From assembly GCF_019900845.1 (NCBI RefSeq), contig NZ_CP074570.1:992001-1056000 (forward strand): a stretch of 64,000 bases of DNA, read 5' to 3'. Source of the stretch: Paraneptunicella aestuarii. GTDB lineage: Bacteria; Pseudomonadota; Gammaproteobacteria; Enterobacterales; Alteromonadaceae. Position numbers and translations under genes: made by a program. The notes under the pieces were generated by a model. The model had not been told where the DNA came from and made no database searches. It worked only from the letters and a program-made list of their open reading frames with translations. Shown piece after piece: positions 27,695 to 37,467 of the stretch; position 1 is the first letter of the stretch, and the number at the start of each line of letters is the position of its first letter.

Positions 27695-29218
27695 ATGTCT
27701 TATCCAATCGCAGTAAGAGCGACAGTAGACGCTATCACTGATGTAAACGGAACCTGGGATGCGGTTATCTATATTTCTCCCAGCGCCACTTCCGGTACAT
27801 CGTCTGTTATTTCTGAAGCCATTTTCAAGTATGCCGATATCGACAAACGAGTCGGCGTGCAGCCTATGTTGCTACCGGCAGAAGGTGTTGCTGGCGGACG
27901 TATTATTTTTGCGCCAACGGGCAACCTGATGCGTTATTTTGATGATGTTCGTCGCTATGGTGATGCGGCACACAAGGCTGCTAAAATCGCCAAAGATGCC
28001 GGTATCGTGAATCCCTTACTGGTTGTGGAAACGCCCAATGATTGGCGCTTCCAACACGCATTGGAAGTGGCTTATCTACAAGCTTGCCAGTCTCTTTGGC
28101 AGCCTCTGGAAGCCAGAGAAAGTCTAAATGAAGCCGAATTGGAACCTGTAAATCAGATCGGTTTGGTGCACGAAAGTGTTGATGCTGATTGGTTGGTTGC
28201 TGTTGAAGGCGGACGTCGTTTGGCAAGAGATCTCTGCGGTACTAACCCCGAAAGAATGGCACCTCCGGGATTTGCTGATTATTGCGTTGACGCTTTTGCT
28301 GGAACCGATGTGAAAGTTGAAGTGATTTCCTCGCAAGAACAATTGCAAGAGGAGTATCCATTGCTTGCTGCTGTGGCGCGCGCTGCAGTGCAAGTGGAGC
28401 GCCATCATGCTCGCGTTGTAACCCTGACTTATGAACCGGAAGGGGAAGTGACCCAAAGCCTGTATTTGGCGGGTAAAGGTGTCACTTACGATACTGGCGG
28501 TGCAGACTTGAAAACTGGTGGTTTCATGGCGGGTATGAGTCGTGACAAAGGTGGTGCTGCCGCCGTTGCTGGTTTAATGAAAACCGTTGCCATGTTAAAA
28601 CCCAAAGGTATCAAAGTCGTTGCTGAGTTAGGCTTGGTGCGTAACAGTATTGGTTCCGATGCGTTTGTTTCTGATGAGATCATTACCAGCCGTGCTGGTG
28701 TGCGTGTGCGTATCGGGAACACCGACGCAGAAGGTCGCTTAGTGCTGTCTGATGTGTTAACTCATTTGAAAGAGTTGGCGGAAGGCGATGATAAGGCTGA
28801 GTTTTTCTCTGTGGCAACCTTGACTGGGCATGCTGCTCGTGCTGTAGGGCCTTATACCGCATTGGTAGAAAACGGTTTTGCCAGAGCCAATCGAAGTGCT
28901 CAAGCATTGTCTGACGTTGGTGATTTATGGGGCGATGCCGCTGAGGTTTCTCGTTCTCGCCGAGAAGACTTTGATTTCGTTGCGCCTCGAAGCAAAGCTG
29001 ATGATGTATTGTCTTCAAATAATGCTGCTTCCGCAGTGACTCCTCGAGGCCATCAATTCCCAATGGCATTTTTATGCATATCGTCCGGTCTGGACAAGGT
29101 TAACGCTCCTTACACTCATGTTGATATTGCGGGTAGTGGTGTGGAGAAAGGTGATTGGCAGCACGGTAAACCAACGGCTTCGCCTGTGACTATGCTGGCG
29201 GCAAGATACTTTAAATAG
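27695..29218 (+). CDS. M17 leucyl aminopeptidase-family metallopeptidase
   Basis: Two-metal cytosolic aminopeptidase family (507 residues from ATG 27695). Start chosen because AAGGGG lies just before ATG 27695; an upstream GTG at 27632 would add 21 residues with no family similarity. Metal and catalytic motifs: KGVTYDTGGADLKTGG (Lys and Asp), MSRDKGG (the usual Asp-Met-Gly-Gly is Asp-Lys-Gly-Gly here), and NTDAEGRLVLSD (Asp, Glu, Arg) which is diagnostic of M17. It differs from PepA in the N-terminal domain and probably belongs to a subgroup with unknown preference. Confidence 0.88.
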   Translation: MSYPIAVRATVDAITDVNGTWDAVIYISPSATSGTSSVISEAIFKYADIDKRVGVQPMLLPAEGVAGGRIIFAPTGNLMRYFDDVRRYGDAAHKAAKIAKDAGIVNPLLVVETPNDWRFQHALEVAYLQACQSLWQPLEARESLNEAELEPVNQIGLVHESVDADWLVAVEGGRRLARDLCGTNPERMAPPGFADYCVDAFAGTDVKVEVISSQEQLQEEYPLLAAVARAAVQVERHHARVVTLTYEPEGEVTQSLYLAGKGVTYDTGGADLKTGGFMAGMSRDKGGAAAVAGLMKTVAMLKPKGIKVVAELGLVRNSIGSDAFVSDEIITSRAGVRVRIGNTDAEGRLVLSDVLTHLKELAEGDDKAEFFSVATLTGHAARAVGPYTALVENGFARANRSAQALSDVGDLWGDAAEVSRSRREDFDFVAPRSKADDVLSSNNAASAVTPRGHQFPMAFLCISSGLDKVNAPYTHVDIAGSGVEKGDWQHGKPTASPVTMLAARYFK

Positions 29219-29227
29219 ATATTAAAC

Positions 29228-29473
29228 ATGACTGAATTGAACGAACAGCAAGCAATGGAATTAAAGCCCGGGAAGTATCGCCATTACAAAGGCAATGACT
29301 ATCAGGTGATTGATGTTGCCACTCATTCTGAAGATGAAAGTAAACTGGTGGTATATCGGCCTTTGTATGGTGAAGGTAAGCTATGGGTAAGGCCGTTGGA
29401 AATGTTTGTTGAAGAAGTTGAATTGCCTGATGGGCGCAAAGTACCACGCTTTGCGTTTGTTGGTGAATGCTAA
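29228..29473 (+). CDS. DUF1653 small protein
   Basis: 81-residue cytosolic protein matching the DUF1653 family: PGKYRHYKGNDYQVIDVATH near the start, LVVYRPLYG and LWVRPLEMFVEEV in the middle. The function of the family is not known. It lies 9 bases after the M17 peptidase stop, probably the same transcript, followed by an exported MBL protein 30 bases later. Confidence 0.85.
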   Translation: MTELNEQQAMELKPGKYRHYKGNDYQVIDVATHSEDESKLVVYRPLYGEGKLWVRPLEMFVEEVELPDGRKVPRFAFVGEC

Positions 29474-29503
29474 ATATTCATTCTGACTATTGGATATGAC
29501 TTT

Positions 29504-30367
29504 ATGAAAAAATTTGTGTTGTCTTTATGTTCTGTTGCTTGTCTGCTAGGCATTAGCACTGCGTCAGCAAAAATGGATTTTGATACGGTTGAAATTAAAC
29601 CCGAACAAGTGACTACTTCCGTTTATATGTTAACGGGCTACGGCGGTAATATCGGTGTCTCTGCGGGTGAAGATGGTATTTTGATTATTGATGATCAATT
29701 TGCGCCCTTGGCTGACAAAATATCAGCAGCCTTAAAAGGCATCGCCAATACCAAGCTTCGATACATTATCAATACCCATTTTCATGGCGATCATACTGGC
29801 GGTAATGGGGAAATGAAGCATCATCATGAGGCTACTGTTTTTGCTCATGATAATGTGCGAGTTCGTTTGCAAAACGACCCCGAGCAAAAGCCTGAAAATC
29901 TTCCTGTAGTGACTTATGCCGATGGCGTGAAGTTCCATTTTAATGGTGATGTATTGCATGTGAAGCATTTGCCGGGCGCGCATACCGACGGCGACAGCTA
30001 TGTGATTTTTGAGAAGCAAAATGTGCTTCATACTGGCGATATCATGTTCAACTATATGTTCCCTTACATTGATTTGGATGCTGGAGGTTCTGTACCCGGT
30101 TATATCAAGGGCGTTGAAGTTCTGTTAAGCGAAATCAACGATGACACCAAAGTGATGCCTGGTCATGGCAAATTGGCGAGTAAAAAGGATGTTGAAGTTT
30201 TCCTGGATATGCTGAAAAGCACGCGCCAATTAGTGATGGACATGAAATCGGAAGGCATGACATTGGAACAGGTGACAGAGAAAGGATTGGGTGAAAAGTG
30301 GCAATCCTGGTCATGGAGTTTTATTCCTGAGGCGAAATGGATCGCCACCTTGTACGATGGTCGATAG
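29504..30367 (+). CDS. Periplasmic MBL-fold metallo-hydrolase
   Basis: Metallo-beta-lactamase fold hydrolase (287 residues). Signal peptide residues 1-22, cleavage after ASA. The zinc motif HFHGDH is at 92-97 (His92, His94, Asp96, His97), with further ligands in LPGAHTDGD, TGDIMFN and MPGHG. It belongs to a broad secreted MBL group; substrate unknown. I see no argument for beta-lactamase activity. Second part of the run M17 peptidase, DUF1653, MBL, GNAT on one strand. Confidence 0.85.
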   Translation: MKKFVLSLCSVACLLGISTASAKMDFDTVEIKPEQVTTSVYMLTGYGGNIGVSAGEDGILIIDDQFAPLADKISAALKGIANTKLRYIINTHFHGDHTGGNGEMKHHHEATVFAHDNVRVRLQNDPEQKPENLPVVTYADGVKFHFNGDVLHVKHLPGAHTDGDSYVIFEKQNVLHTGDIMFNYMFPYIDLDAGGSVPGYIKGVEVLLSEINDDTKVMPGHGKLASKKDVEVFLDMLKSTRQLVMDMKSEGMTLEQVTEKGLGEKWQSWSWSFIPEAKWIATLYDGR

Positions 30368-30416
30368 TCGTCGTTTTCCTTCTTTCACATCATTAACATC
30401 ATTGAGGGCAGTGGCA

Positions 30417-31010
30417 ATGGTCACTGCTCAACCTGAACACATAAAACAACTTTTTCACTGGTTCGATTCCAAAGCGTCCATGTTTACCTGGGGTGGGCCT
30501 GGCATGCGTTATCCCTCTAATCAAACCTTGTTCTTACGCGACATTGGCTGGTTGCGTTTGGCTAGCGTGGCTCTGATCCCCCAGGATGATGTGTTTTTAC
30601 CCAGTGAGGAGCAACGGCTAATGGGTTTTGCCCAGATTTATCCCAGATTGGGGCGCTATCATTTTGGCCGGGTTGCCATTTCTCCGAATGTTCGAGGGCA
30701 GGGGCTGGGAAGCCGATTTCTGGCGCGTTTAATCGAAAGCATTGAACTTGGCGCTTATGTACCGGAACAGAAATGGGATGCGGTAGAAAAGAACTGTAAT
30801 CCACAAGGTTTTATTGATACCACGACACAAAAGATTTATCTGCCTTTTGTGGCTGCGGGCTTTTCGCTATTTGTACTAACACATAATCAGGCGGCGATTC
30901 ATTGTTATCAAAAACATGGTTTTCGAGAGCGAGAATACCCAGAGGCTCTACCCGGGAATATGCAAGATTGCTTGTATATGGTTCGTGGTATGGCGACCGA
31001 GATTAGTTGA
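30417..31010 (+). CDS. GNAT-family N-acetyltransferase
   Basis: Acetyl-CoA-dependent N-acetyltransferase of 197 residues. The acetyl-CoA-binding motif A is visible as VAISPNVRGQGLGSRFLARL (R/QxxGxG/A), and the C-terminal NQAAIHCYQKHGFREREYPE is the usual motif B. Start ATG 30417 preceded by GAGGG at 30404-30408; earlier in-frame ATGs at 30357 and 30291 overlap the MBL gene and lack family similarity. Substrate unknown. A WGGPGMRYP segment near the start suggests a RimJ/RimL-like relative. Confidence 0.8.
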   Translation: MVTAQPEHIKQLFHWFDSKASMFTWGGPGMRYPSNQTLFLRDIGWLRLASVALIPQDDVFLPSEEQRLMGFAQIYPRLGRYHFGRVAISPNVRGQGLGSRFLARLIESIELGAYVPEQKWDAVEKNCNPQGFIDTTTQKIYLPFVAAGFSLFVLTHNQAAIHCYQKHGFREREYPEALPGNMQDCLYMVRGMATEIS

Positions 31011-31013
31011 GTA

Positions 31014-31370
31014 TTAGTCGCGGCAGCTCATTAATATATCCACCAAGTCAATGTGTTCAGACATATTCTGAGTCAGCCTGCCTTTATGATTTAAAATCGC
31101 AATATGATTACCTTGGCGAGGTAAGTTGAATGCTTTGCGTAACTGATTGCGTTCCCGCCCTGATAACGTCGTTTTTTGCCAGTCATTGAGATCCTGCATT
31201 TGAATTCCTTGACGTTTTATTTGAGAGCTTAAGGCTTGCTTCTGCTCCTCAAAGTCCTCGGCAATATTGCCATGTAAGCTGTATAGCACTGTGCATCGAG
31301 CATTAGCCAAAGCATTGGCTTTGAATGTCAATGAAATGAGAGTAATTGTAAATAACAGAATATACCGCAT
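31014..31370 (-). CDS. Exported DUF4174-like small protein
   Basis: 118 residues from ATG 31370 (MRYILLFTITLISLTFKANA...), where a signal peptide begins; the frame is open to 31427 but the extra residues look non-coding. After the signal: CTVLYS, then a LNDWQKTTLSGRERNQLRKAF stretch and a final thioredoxin-like strand (HIAILNHKGRLTQN) that suits DUF4174 proteins. Function unknown. Convergent with the GNAT gene, 3 bases between the stops. Confidence 0.6.
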   Translation of the reverse strand: MRYILLFTITLISLTFKANALANARCTVLYSLHGNIAEDFEEQKQALSSQIKRQGIQMQDLNDWQKTTLSGRERNQLRKAFNLPRQGNHIAILNHKGRLTQNMSEHIDLVDILMSCRD

Positions 31371-32422
31371 AAGCGATATTGTAGGCTGATACTGCCAATA
31401 AGTCCTGCGGCCTTTAATATTTCTCACAAAAACAATTTCATTTAATTAACGCTATGGTTTTTATTAGATAAATCCAGTGAAACTTCAAGAGTAACGATAT
31501 TTCTTATCCCGAGTTCAGGTTAAATAGCTTATTTGAACTTTCTGTGAGGAATTAAGCAATTATGTGAAGCAGAGGTTATTGGGATAAAAGAGGTCAATTA
31601 CACACTATTGTTCAACATCGATATCCTTGATTTCATGAACTCACTAATAACGTTTCTTAGGTATTTAAGGTTATAAATATGTGGGCTCCAACTTCATTTT
31701 TGCTTGTCAGTTAACATAAAAATTAGCTTGTAATTTAATCAGTTAAATGAACTTTAATATTTTGGCTTAAGTGCCAAGCTATTACGCTATTTTCTTTGTT
31801 TATTGATATTTAAGGTAATTAATTGGGCGGAGTGCGTTCTTGATATTGTGTTTGTGACTTTAGTCGATTAGTGAATGGTGTTGCTATTTAACGTATTGAT
31901 ATAAATAAATTATTTTTCATTTTCTTATCTGCTTTTAATGCATTTTCTCTGTAAAAACAAATAGGCTTAACTCTCATTTTGTTACCAAAAATGATACGTA
32001 ATAGAGAAGTCATAATGGGTTTGTGTATGTAAAAAAACCGTCTTTAAACAGTCAAAAATCGAATATATAATGCGCAAATTGAATAGCCGAGAATGTACTG
32101 GATGTGATCACAAGTATGTGAAAAGGGTACGTTGTAGTCTTGGATGATTATCATCAACTTCCTAAAAAATCCTTGCAGTAAAAGGACTTTCCTCGACCAA
32201 AAAATGGTCAATCTCTTAAATACGTGAATAACTAATTTCCAGACCGGAATTTTTTTATTAGTTATGCCGTTTTTGAATATTACTTAAAACCCGATTTCCG
32301 TGCATAAACATGCGTGGACAGAAAAAATTTGACCATTTATATTTCTTATTAAAACAAATACAAAAGTATTAATAACAATAATATCAATTAAAAAAACAAG
32401 TGTTGCTGTAGGAGAAACAAAT
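31371..32422. other. Gene-free AT-rich region with a hairpin, upstream of the PLD gene
   Basis: About 1.05 kb with no credible reading frame, markedly AT-rich. One large imperfect hairpin lies at 32228-32265: ATAACTAATTTCC pairs with GGAA...ATTAGTTAT across a T-rich bulge. A second small stem (GACCA-aaaaa-TGGTC) lies at about 32197-32211. These could be operators or leader structures for the secreted protein gene that begins at 32423. No known RNA family recognised. Confidence 0.5.
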
Positions 32423-33880
32423 ATGAAAACTAACATCAAGAGCATTGCGTTTGCTTTAGTAAGCACCGTTTTTACTGGCCTCACGACGAGTGCTTACGCT
32501 GACGACATTAAAGTTTATTTCAACCATGATGTGAATTTGCCGGCGATGAAGGCTAATTTAGAGAATGAGATCATTAAGGTGATTAATTCTGCAAATTCCA
32601 CCTTATATATGGCTGTTTATGATCTGGATTTGCCAGGTATTGCACAGGCAATGGTGGCTGCAAAAAACCGTGGCGTTGATGTTCGTTTTATTACCGATGA
32701 AGACAATATTGCAGGTGAAAACGTCGAAGCATTAGGTATTCTTGATGCTGGCAATATTCCCTGGATTGATGACACTGAAAACGGCAGTGCAGGATCCAAA
32801 ATCCAACACAATAAATTCATTATTGTTGATGGCGCTCGTGTATTAACGGGAAGCACTAACTTTACTCAATCCGGTATCCATGGCGATTTGGATGCGACTG
32901 GAAACCTGATTAGTGCAGGTAATGATAATCACATTGTGGTGATTGAATCACAGCAACTTGCTGGTGTGTATACCACTCAGTTCAACATCATGTGGGGTGA
33001 TGGTGCGGGTGGTGCTAAAGATTCTTTGTTTGGTTTGGGTAAACCTGATCATCAGATGGAGACGGTTTATACCACTAATGACAACATTCGTATCGACGTT
33101 CAGTTCACACCTCAATCTCCTAGCCTGTTTGCCGGCTCTACGTTAGAAAACATGGTTAACTATGTTGCATCAGCAAAACAGCGTATTCGCCTGGCTCAGT
33201 TCGTTATTAGTGCTCAGGATGTTGCTGATGCAATGAAAGGCAAAAAAGAGGCGGGTGTTGATATCCAGGGGATTGGCGATTCCAGCTTCTTCTTCCGCTA
33301 TTACTCAGAGTTTATGGATATGTCGGGTCAGCAGGAATTGAACACTAATGGAGTCTATGAAACCGATTCTTATACCGGTGCACCTAATAACCCTTGGCAG
33401 AATACCGCAGATGTAAGAGTGGCGAATATGGATGGTGGCGACAAATGGCACCATAAATACATTATCGTTGACGACACGGTCTTGACCGGCTCTCATAATA
33501 TCAGCGGTGCAGCCGCGTTTGGTAACGACGAGAACGTTGTGATTATTCATGATTCTCAAACTGCCGCAGAGTTTGAAGGTCATTTCAGCCGTTCATTTTG
33601 CAATGCCGGCTCTGGCGGTTCCTGTGGGGTGACTTATCAGGGCGGTACTTGGGACGGTGTTGCTCTCTCTGCCGATGAGGTGGCGACTGTTCTTGAAATA
33701 GTTAACTATGCAACGCTTGAGCAATTGGATATTCAAGCCGCTATGAACAGACGTGCTGTTGATAATATTTTGGCAGCTCGCACTATTACCAGCATGGATC
33801 AGCTTGCAGCAGTATCTTATGTCGGTACAGCGGCAATGCAAGCTCTGAAAGATTACATCCCGGTCTGGTTGTCGTTGTAA
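32423..33880 (+). CDS. Secreted phospholipase D-superfamily protein with C-terminal helix-hairpin-helix
   Basis: 485 residues, signal peptide 1-26 (cleavage after AYA). Two HKD catalytic motifs: HNKFIIVDGARVLTGSTN and HHKYIIVDDTVLTGSHN, so one chain contains a complete active site. The C-terminal part (about 425-485) with NYATLEQLDIQAAMNRRAVD and DQLAAVSYVGTAAMQAL looks like a ComEA-type helix-hairpin-helix, a DNA-binding fold. Together with the first domain this points to an exported PLD-type nuclease rather than a lipase; inference. AGGAG precedes the ATG. Ends in a strong terminator. Confidence 0.85.
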   Translation: MKTNIKSIAFALVSTVFTGLTTSAYADDIKVYFNHDVNLPAMKANLENEIIKVINSANSTLYMAVYDLDLPGIAQAMVAAKNRGVDVRFITDEDNIAGENVEALGILDAGNIPWIDDTENGSAGSKIQHNKFIIVDGARVLTGSTNFTQSGIHGDLDATGNLISAGNDNHIVVIESQQLAGVYTTQFNIMWGDGAGGAKDSLFGLGKPDHQMETVYTTNDNIRIDVQFTPQSPSLFAGSTLENMVNYVASAKQRIRLAQFVISAQDVADAMKGKKEAGVDIQGIGDSSFFFRYYSEFMDMSGQQELNTNGVYETDSYTGAPNNPWQNTADVRVANMDGGDKWHHKYIIVDDTVLTGSHNISGAAAFGNDENVVIIHDSQTAAEFEGHFSRSFCNAGSGGSCGVTYQGGTWDGVALSADEVATVLEIVNYATLEQLDIQAAMNRRAVDNILAARTITSMDQLAAVSYVGTAAMQALKDYIPVWLSL

Positions 33881-33914
33881 ACAGTTTCTTTATTCAAAAT
33901 CGATGAATGTGTTT

Positions 33915-33938
33915 GGGGCTTTTTAAGCCCCTTTTTTT
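33915..33938 (+). terminator. Rho-independent terminator (bidirectional position)
   Basis: GGGGCTT (33915-33921) pairs with AAGCCCC (33925-33931) with a 3-base loop, followed by seven T. It ends the PLD gene and sits just beyond the convergent dehydratase stop. Confidence 0.9.
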
Positions 33939-33953
33939 GATCTTAAAACTGTT

Positions 33954-34943
33954 TTAAAGAGAAGGAACCCGGCTTAAATGATCTTCTGCCCAGATGTTAC
34001 GCATACTGGCTTCTGAGATGTTGCCACCAGAGAGAATCACCAATACTCGTTTTGGTTCAGACTGTTGTTTCAACCATTCGACAACACCACCCATACACAT
34101 GGCACTGGTCGGTTCAACATGAAGCTTCAACAAGTGTTGCAGCCATTGTGTCCAATAAGCGATATCGTTTTCATTGACCTCAAAAAAGCCATCCAGCTGT
34201 TGTATATAGGGGAAGGTAATATTGCCGACCGCCGGAGTTGCTGCTCCATCGGCCAATGTCACGGGCGTTTCGGTTAAGCTTTGAATGCTGCCTTTGCGGC
34301 GAGATTCTGCGGCGTCATTGGCGTTTAGTGGCTCACAGCCTATTACTTTGGCTTTGGGTGATAAGGCGCGCGTTGAAATGAAAGTGCCCGATACCAAGCC
34401 GCCACCACCACAGGGGGCGAACACAGAATCTACATCACCGATTTCCATTAGTGCTTCAAAGGCTGCTGTGCCTTGGCCTGTAATAATATCTTCATGATTA
34501 AACGGTGGGATCCATACTGTGCCCGGCTCTTGGCTGGCTTCCTGAACTGCGGCATCGGCTTCAGCTCGGGTGGCAAAACGTCTTACTTCTGCGCCATAGC
34601 TTTCAGTTGCAGCGGCTTTCACTGAGGAGACATTCTGAGTAGTGAATATGGTGGCAGGTATGCCATAAAGCCGGGCGGCGTAGGCCACTGCCTGGGCATG
34701 ATTGCCTGAGCTATTGGCGACGATCCGTTTCGGGAGCGAATCTGTTTCCGCTAATTTGGTGACGACATTGACCGCACCACGAATTTTAAATGCCCCGATG
34801 GTTTGTAAGCATTCAGCCTTGAAATAGATTTCGTGCCCCAGCCACTGATTCAGCAATGAGGATTCAACAACAGGTGTTTCATGAATATAGGGTGCGATAC
34901 GTCTATGAGCCTGCACTATGTCTGCGATGCTTAAATTCGACAT
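33954..34943 (-). CDS. PLP-dependent threonine/serine dehydratase family protein
   Basis: Fold-type II PLP enzyme (329 residues) that deaminates Ser/Thr or a related hydroxy amino acid. PLP lysine K53 in GAFKIRGA; substrate/cofactor motifs SGNHAQAVAYAARL and the phosphate-binding GGGGLVSG; SGGN near the C-terminus. It lacks the ACT-like regulatory domain of biosynthetic IlvA, so it is the short catabolic or serine-racemase-like type; the exact substrate cannot be told. Same strand as the DPP4-like gene but 54 bases downstream of it. Confidence 0.88.
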   Translation of the reverse strand: MSNLSIADIVQAHRRIAPYIHETPVVESSLLNQWLGHEIYFKAECLQTIGAFKIRGAVNVVTKLAETDSLPKRIVANSSGNHAQAVAYAARLYGIPATIFTTQNVSSVKAAATESYGAEVRRFATRAEADAAVQEASQEPGTVWIPPFNHEDIITGQGTAAFEALMEIGDVDSVFAPCGGGGLVSGTFISTRALSPKAKVIGCEPLNANDAAESRRKGSIQSLTETPVTLADGAATPAVGNITFPYIQQLDGFFEVNENDIAYWTQWLQHLLKLHVEPTSAMCMGGVVEWLKQQSEPKRVLVILSGGNISEASMRNIWAEDHLSRVPSL

Positions 34944-34997
34944 TTAAAGAGATTCCTTTGCTAATTAACCCGTGCTCAGTATGTTGCTCCGAAGCGC

Positions 34998-37220
34998 TTA
35001 GTGCGCTTCGGGATGCAAGTTACGATCAAAGAAATTGGTGATGGTTTTGTACAAATGGATGCCGGTTTCCTTGCCACGAATACTATGCTTCTTACCAGGG
35101 TAATCCATCACTTCGAACGGCAGGCTCAGATCTTGAAGGTGCTTATACAAACGAGTGCTGTGAGTGAAAAGCACGTTGTCGTCAGCCATGCCGTGGTAAA
35201 TCAACAGCTTGCCTTTAAGGTTCTTGGCATAAGGGAACACGGATGAATTGGTGTAGGCATCGGCATTGGTTTTAGGATTGCCCATGTAACGTTCGGTGTA
35301 ATGTGTGTCATATAATAACCAATCGGTCACTGGTGCGCCGGAAACGCCGGCAGAAAAGTAGTCTCCCGCTTTGAACATTGCCATCAAGGCCATGTAGCCG
35401 CCATAGCTGTGACCATAAATACCAATTCGTTGCTTATCAACATAGGGAAGGGTATGCAGGAATTTCACGCCAGCAACCTGGTCTTGAACTTCAATTTCGC
35501 CCATGCGCTCGTAAATCGGTTCTTCAAAGGCTTTGCCGCGATAGTTGGAACCGCGATTGTCTACCGTAAACACGATATAGCCTTTGTTTACCCAATGTTG
35601 CATTAGCAAGCCGCGCTGCTTATACCATTCATTGGTAACGATTTGCGCGTGTGGGCCGCCATATACAAAGACGATGACAGGGTGTTTGCCTTTAATTTCT
35701 TTCGGCTTCCATAAGCGGTAATGCAAGGTAACGCCATCCTGGGTTTTAAACTTGCCAAATTCCGGGGCAATCCAGTTCGCCATATAAGGATATAAAGGAT
35801 GGCCTTCTGTTACGGCGTTTTCATGTAGCCATGCAACTTGTTCGCCGTCTGCTTTATGTAAGCTGACTTGCGGAGGTGTATTCACTGTCGAGAAATCATC
35901 AACATAGACGCTGGCATCGTCGCTGAATGCGATTTTATGGAAGCCGCTACGCTGACTGATTCGAGCCAGTCCTGAGCCATCGAATCCAACTTTGTACAGG
36001 TGTTCTTCGATTGGCGTATCAACGCGGCCGGTGAAATAAAGGGTTTTGCTGGCTTCATCTACAGCTGCAATTTCATTCACCACCCAGTCGCCTTTAGTGA
36101 GCTGTTTAACCAGGCTACCGTCGTTATTGTGCAGATAGATATGTTTAAAGCCGTCTTTTTCCGACAACCAGATAAATTGCTCAGTGGAATTCAGGAAACG
36201 TAGGCCGTTATGCAGGTTGACCCAGGTGTTGCTTTTCTCTTCTAAAAGCTGTTTTTGTTTCCCGGTTTTGGTATCAAAGGATCTTAACTGCAATGTTTTT
36301 TGATCGCGGCTTTGCCATTGATAGGTGAAGTGCTGGTTGTCGTTCATCCAGTTTCCGCGAGCAAAATAGATATCTTGCTCTTTACCCATATCAACCCAAT
36401 CGGTTTTACTCGCCTTCAGGTCGTAAATAGCCAGTGCAACCTTGGCATTGGGTGTGCCTGCCCGGGGGTAACGCTGTTCGATCATCTTGATGCTGTCAGC
36501 ATAGATTTCACTACGGGTAATGATCTCAACCGGGGTTTCGTCAATTCTGGTGAAGGCGATTTTTGACTCGTCTGGAGACCACCAATAGCCAGTCATTCGC
36601 TCCATTTCTTCCTGTGCGACAAATTCCGCCATGCCGTTTTTGATGTTACCACCACCCTCTTTGGTGATAGGGAATTCTTCACCCGATGCGATATCCATCA
36701 CGTATAGATTTTGCTCTCGAATGTAGCTGATATAGTGACCTTTAGGGGAGAACTGGATGTCGGTTTCGAATTCCGGCGTATTGAGCAAGCGCTTGGCTTT
36801 TTCGTCACCAATGCGGTAGTAGTATGCGTCGCCAGCGAGTGGGAAAAGCAATGCTTTACCATCTTTCGACCATTCGTAGTACATGATGCCACTACCGTAT
36901 TCTCTCATGCGTTCACGGCGAGCTTTTTCTTCATCAGAGAGCGATTCGTTGCCTGTGTGCAGGTCGTCAGCGTCAAACAATAACTGGGTTTTGCCACTGG
37001 CAATGTTGTATTCCCATAAATCATAACGCTCGTAATCATTTTCTTTGCCTTGAATAAAGGTGATACGTTGCCCGTCGGGTGAAACTTTAAGGTTTTGCGG
37101 TGCTGTGCCATCTAAAGCGGGGGAACCATAAATACGTTCTATGGTGAGTTGCTCTGAGTAACCATAGCCAGAAAAGGCCAGGCCGGTGAGTAAAGAGAAG
37201 ATAACCGTTTTATTCTTCAT
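34998..37220 (-). CDS. S9B-family dipeptidyl peptidase IV, exported
   Basis: Serine peptidase that removes X-Pro/X-Ala dipeptides, 740 residues. N-terminal signal peptide about 1-22. Beta-propeller domain (about 30-480) with the DPP4 S1/S2 double-Glu region (EFVAQEEMER at about 205-214), then the alpha/beta hydrolase domain with nucleophile S605 (GHSYGGYM), acid D680 (GMADDNV) and H712 (KKHSIRG). The EE motif in the propeller binds the peptide amino terminus and indicates dipeptidyl release. Divergent from trmN6. Confidence 0.93.
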   Translation of the reverse strand: MKNKTVIFSLLTGLAFSGYGYSEQLTIERIYGSPALDGTAPQNLKVSPDGQRITFIQGKENDYERYDLWEYNIASGKTQLLFDADDLHTGNESLSDEEKARRERMREYGSGIMYYEWSKDGKALLFPLAGDAYYYRIGDEKAKRLLNTPEFETDIQFSPKGHYISYIREQNLYVMDIASGEEFPITKEGGGNIKNGMAEFVAQEEMERMTGYWWSPDESKIAFTRIDETPVEIITRSEIYADSIKMIEQRYPRAGTPNAKVALAIYDLKASKTDWVDMGKEQDIYFARGNWMNDNQHFTYQWQSRDQKTLQLRSFDTKTGKQKQLLEEKSNTWVNLHNGLRFLNSTEQFIWLSEKDGFKHIYLHNNDGSLVKQLTKGDWVVNEIAAVDEASKTLYFTGRVDTPIEEHLYKVGFDGSGLARISQRSGFHKIAFSDDASVYVDDFSTVNTPPQVSLHKADGEQVAWLHENAVTEGHPLYPYMANWIAPEFGKFKTQDGVTLHYRLWKPKEIKGKHPVIVFVYGGPHAQIVTNEWYKQRGLLMQHWVNKGYIVFTVDNRGSNYRGKAFEEPIYERMGEIEVQDQVAGVKFLHTLPYVDKQRIGIYGHSYGGYMALMAMFKAGDYFSAGVSGAPVTDWLLYDTHYTERYMGNPKTNADAYTNSSVFPYAKNLKGKLLIYHGMADDNVLFTHSTRLYKHLQDLSLPFEVMDYPGKKHSIRGKETGIHLYKTITNFFDRNLHPEAH

Positions 37221-37467
37221 TCCTGCATCCGTAATCTGAAATCATAATCTGCGTCCCTTCACTTTATTGTGCCTGTCATTAGATGGCTGTATGGATTAAT
37301 CAGTTATTAATCGAAAGATGAAGGTGGACGCGTTTAAACATAGTTTAATCATTGTGCCTGCAATAATGAAGATTCTCTTACGGGATGCAAGGACAATTCG
37401 GTATTCCTGTTGAACAAAGTGTAAAGTATTGTCAAAAAGCCGTGTTTTTGTCTGGATAAGGAAAAAT

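Noticed and set aside
32284..32484. 66-codon minus-strand frame before the PLD gene
   Set aside because: It overlaps the signal-peptide region of the PLD gene on the other strand and shows no ribosome-binding site.
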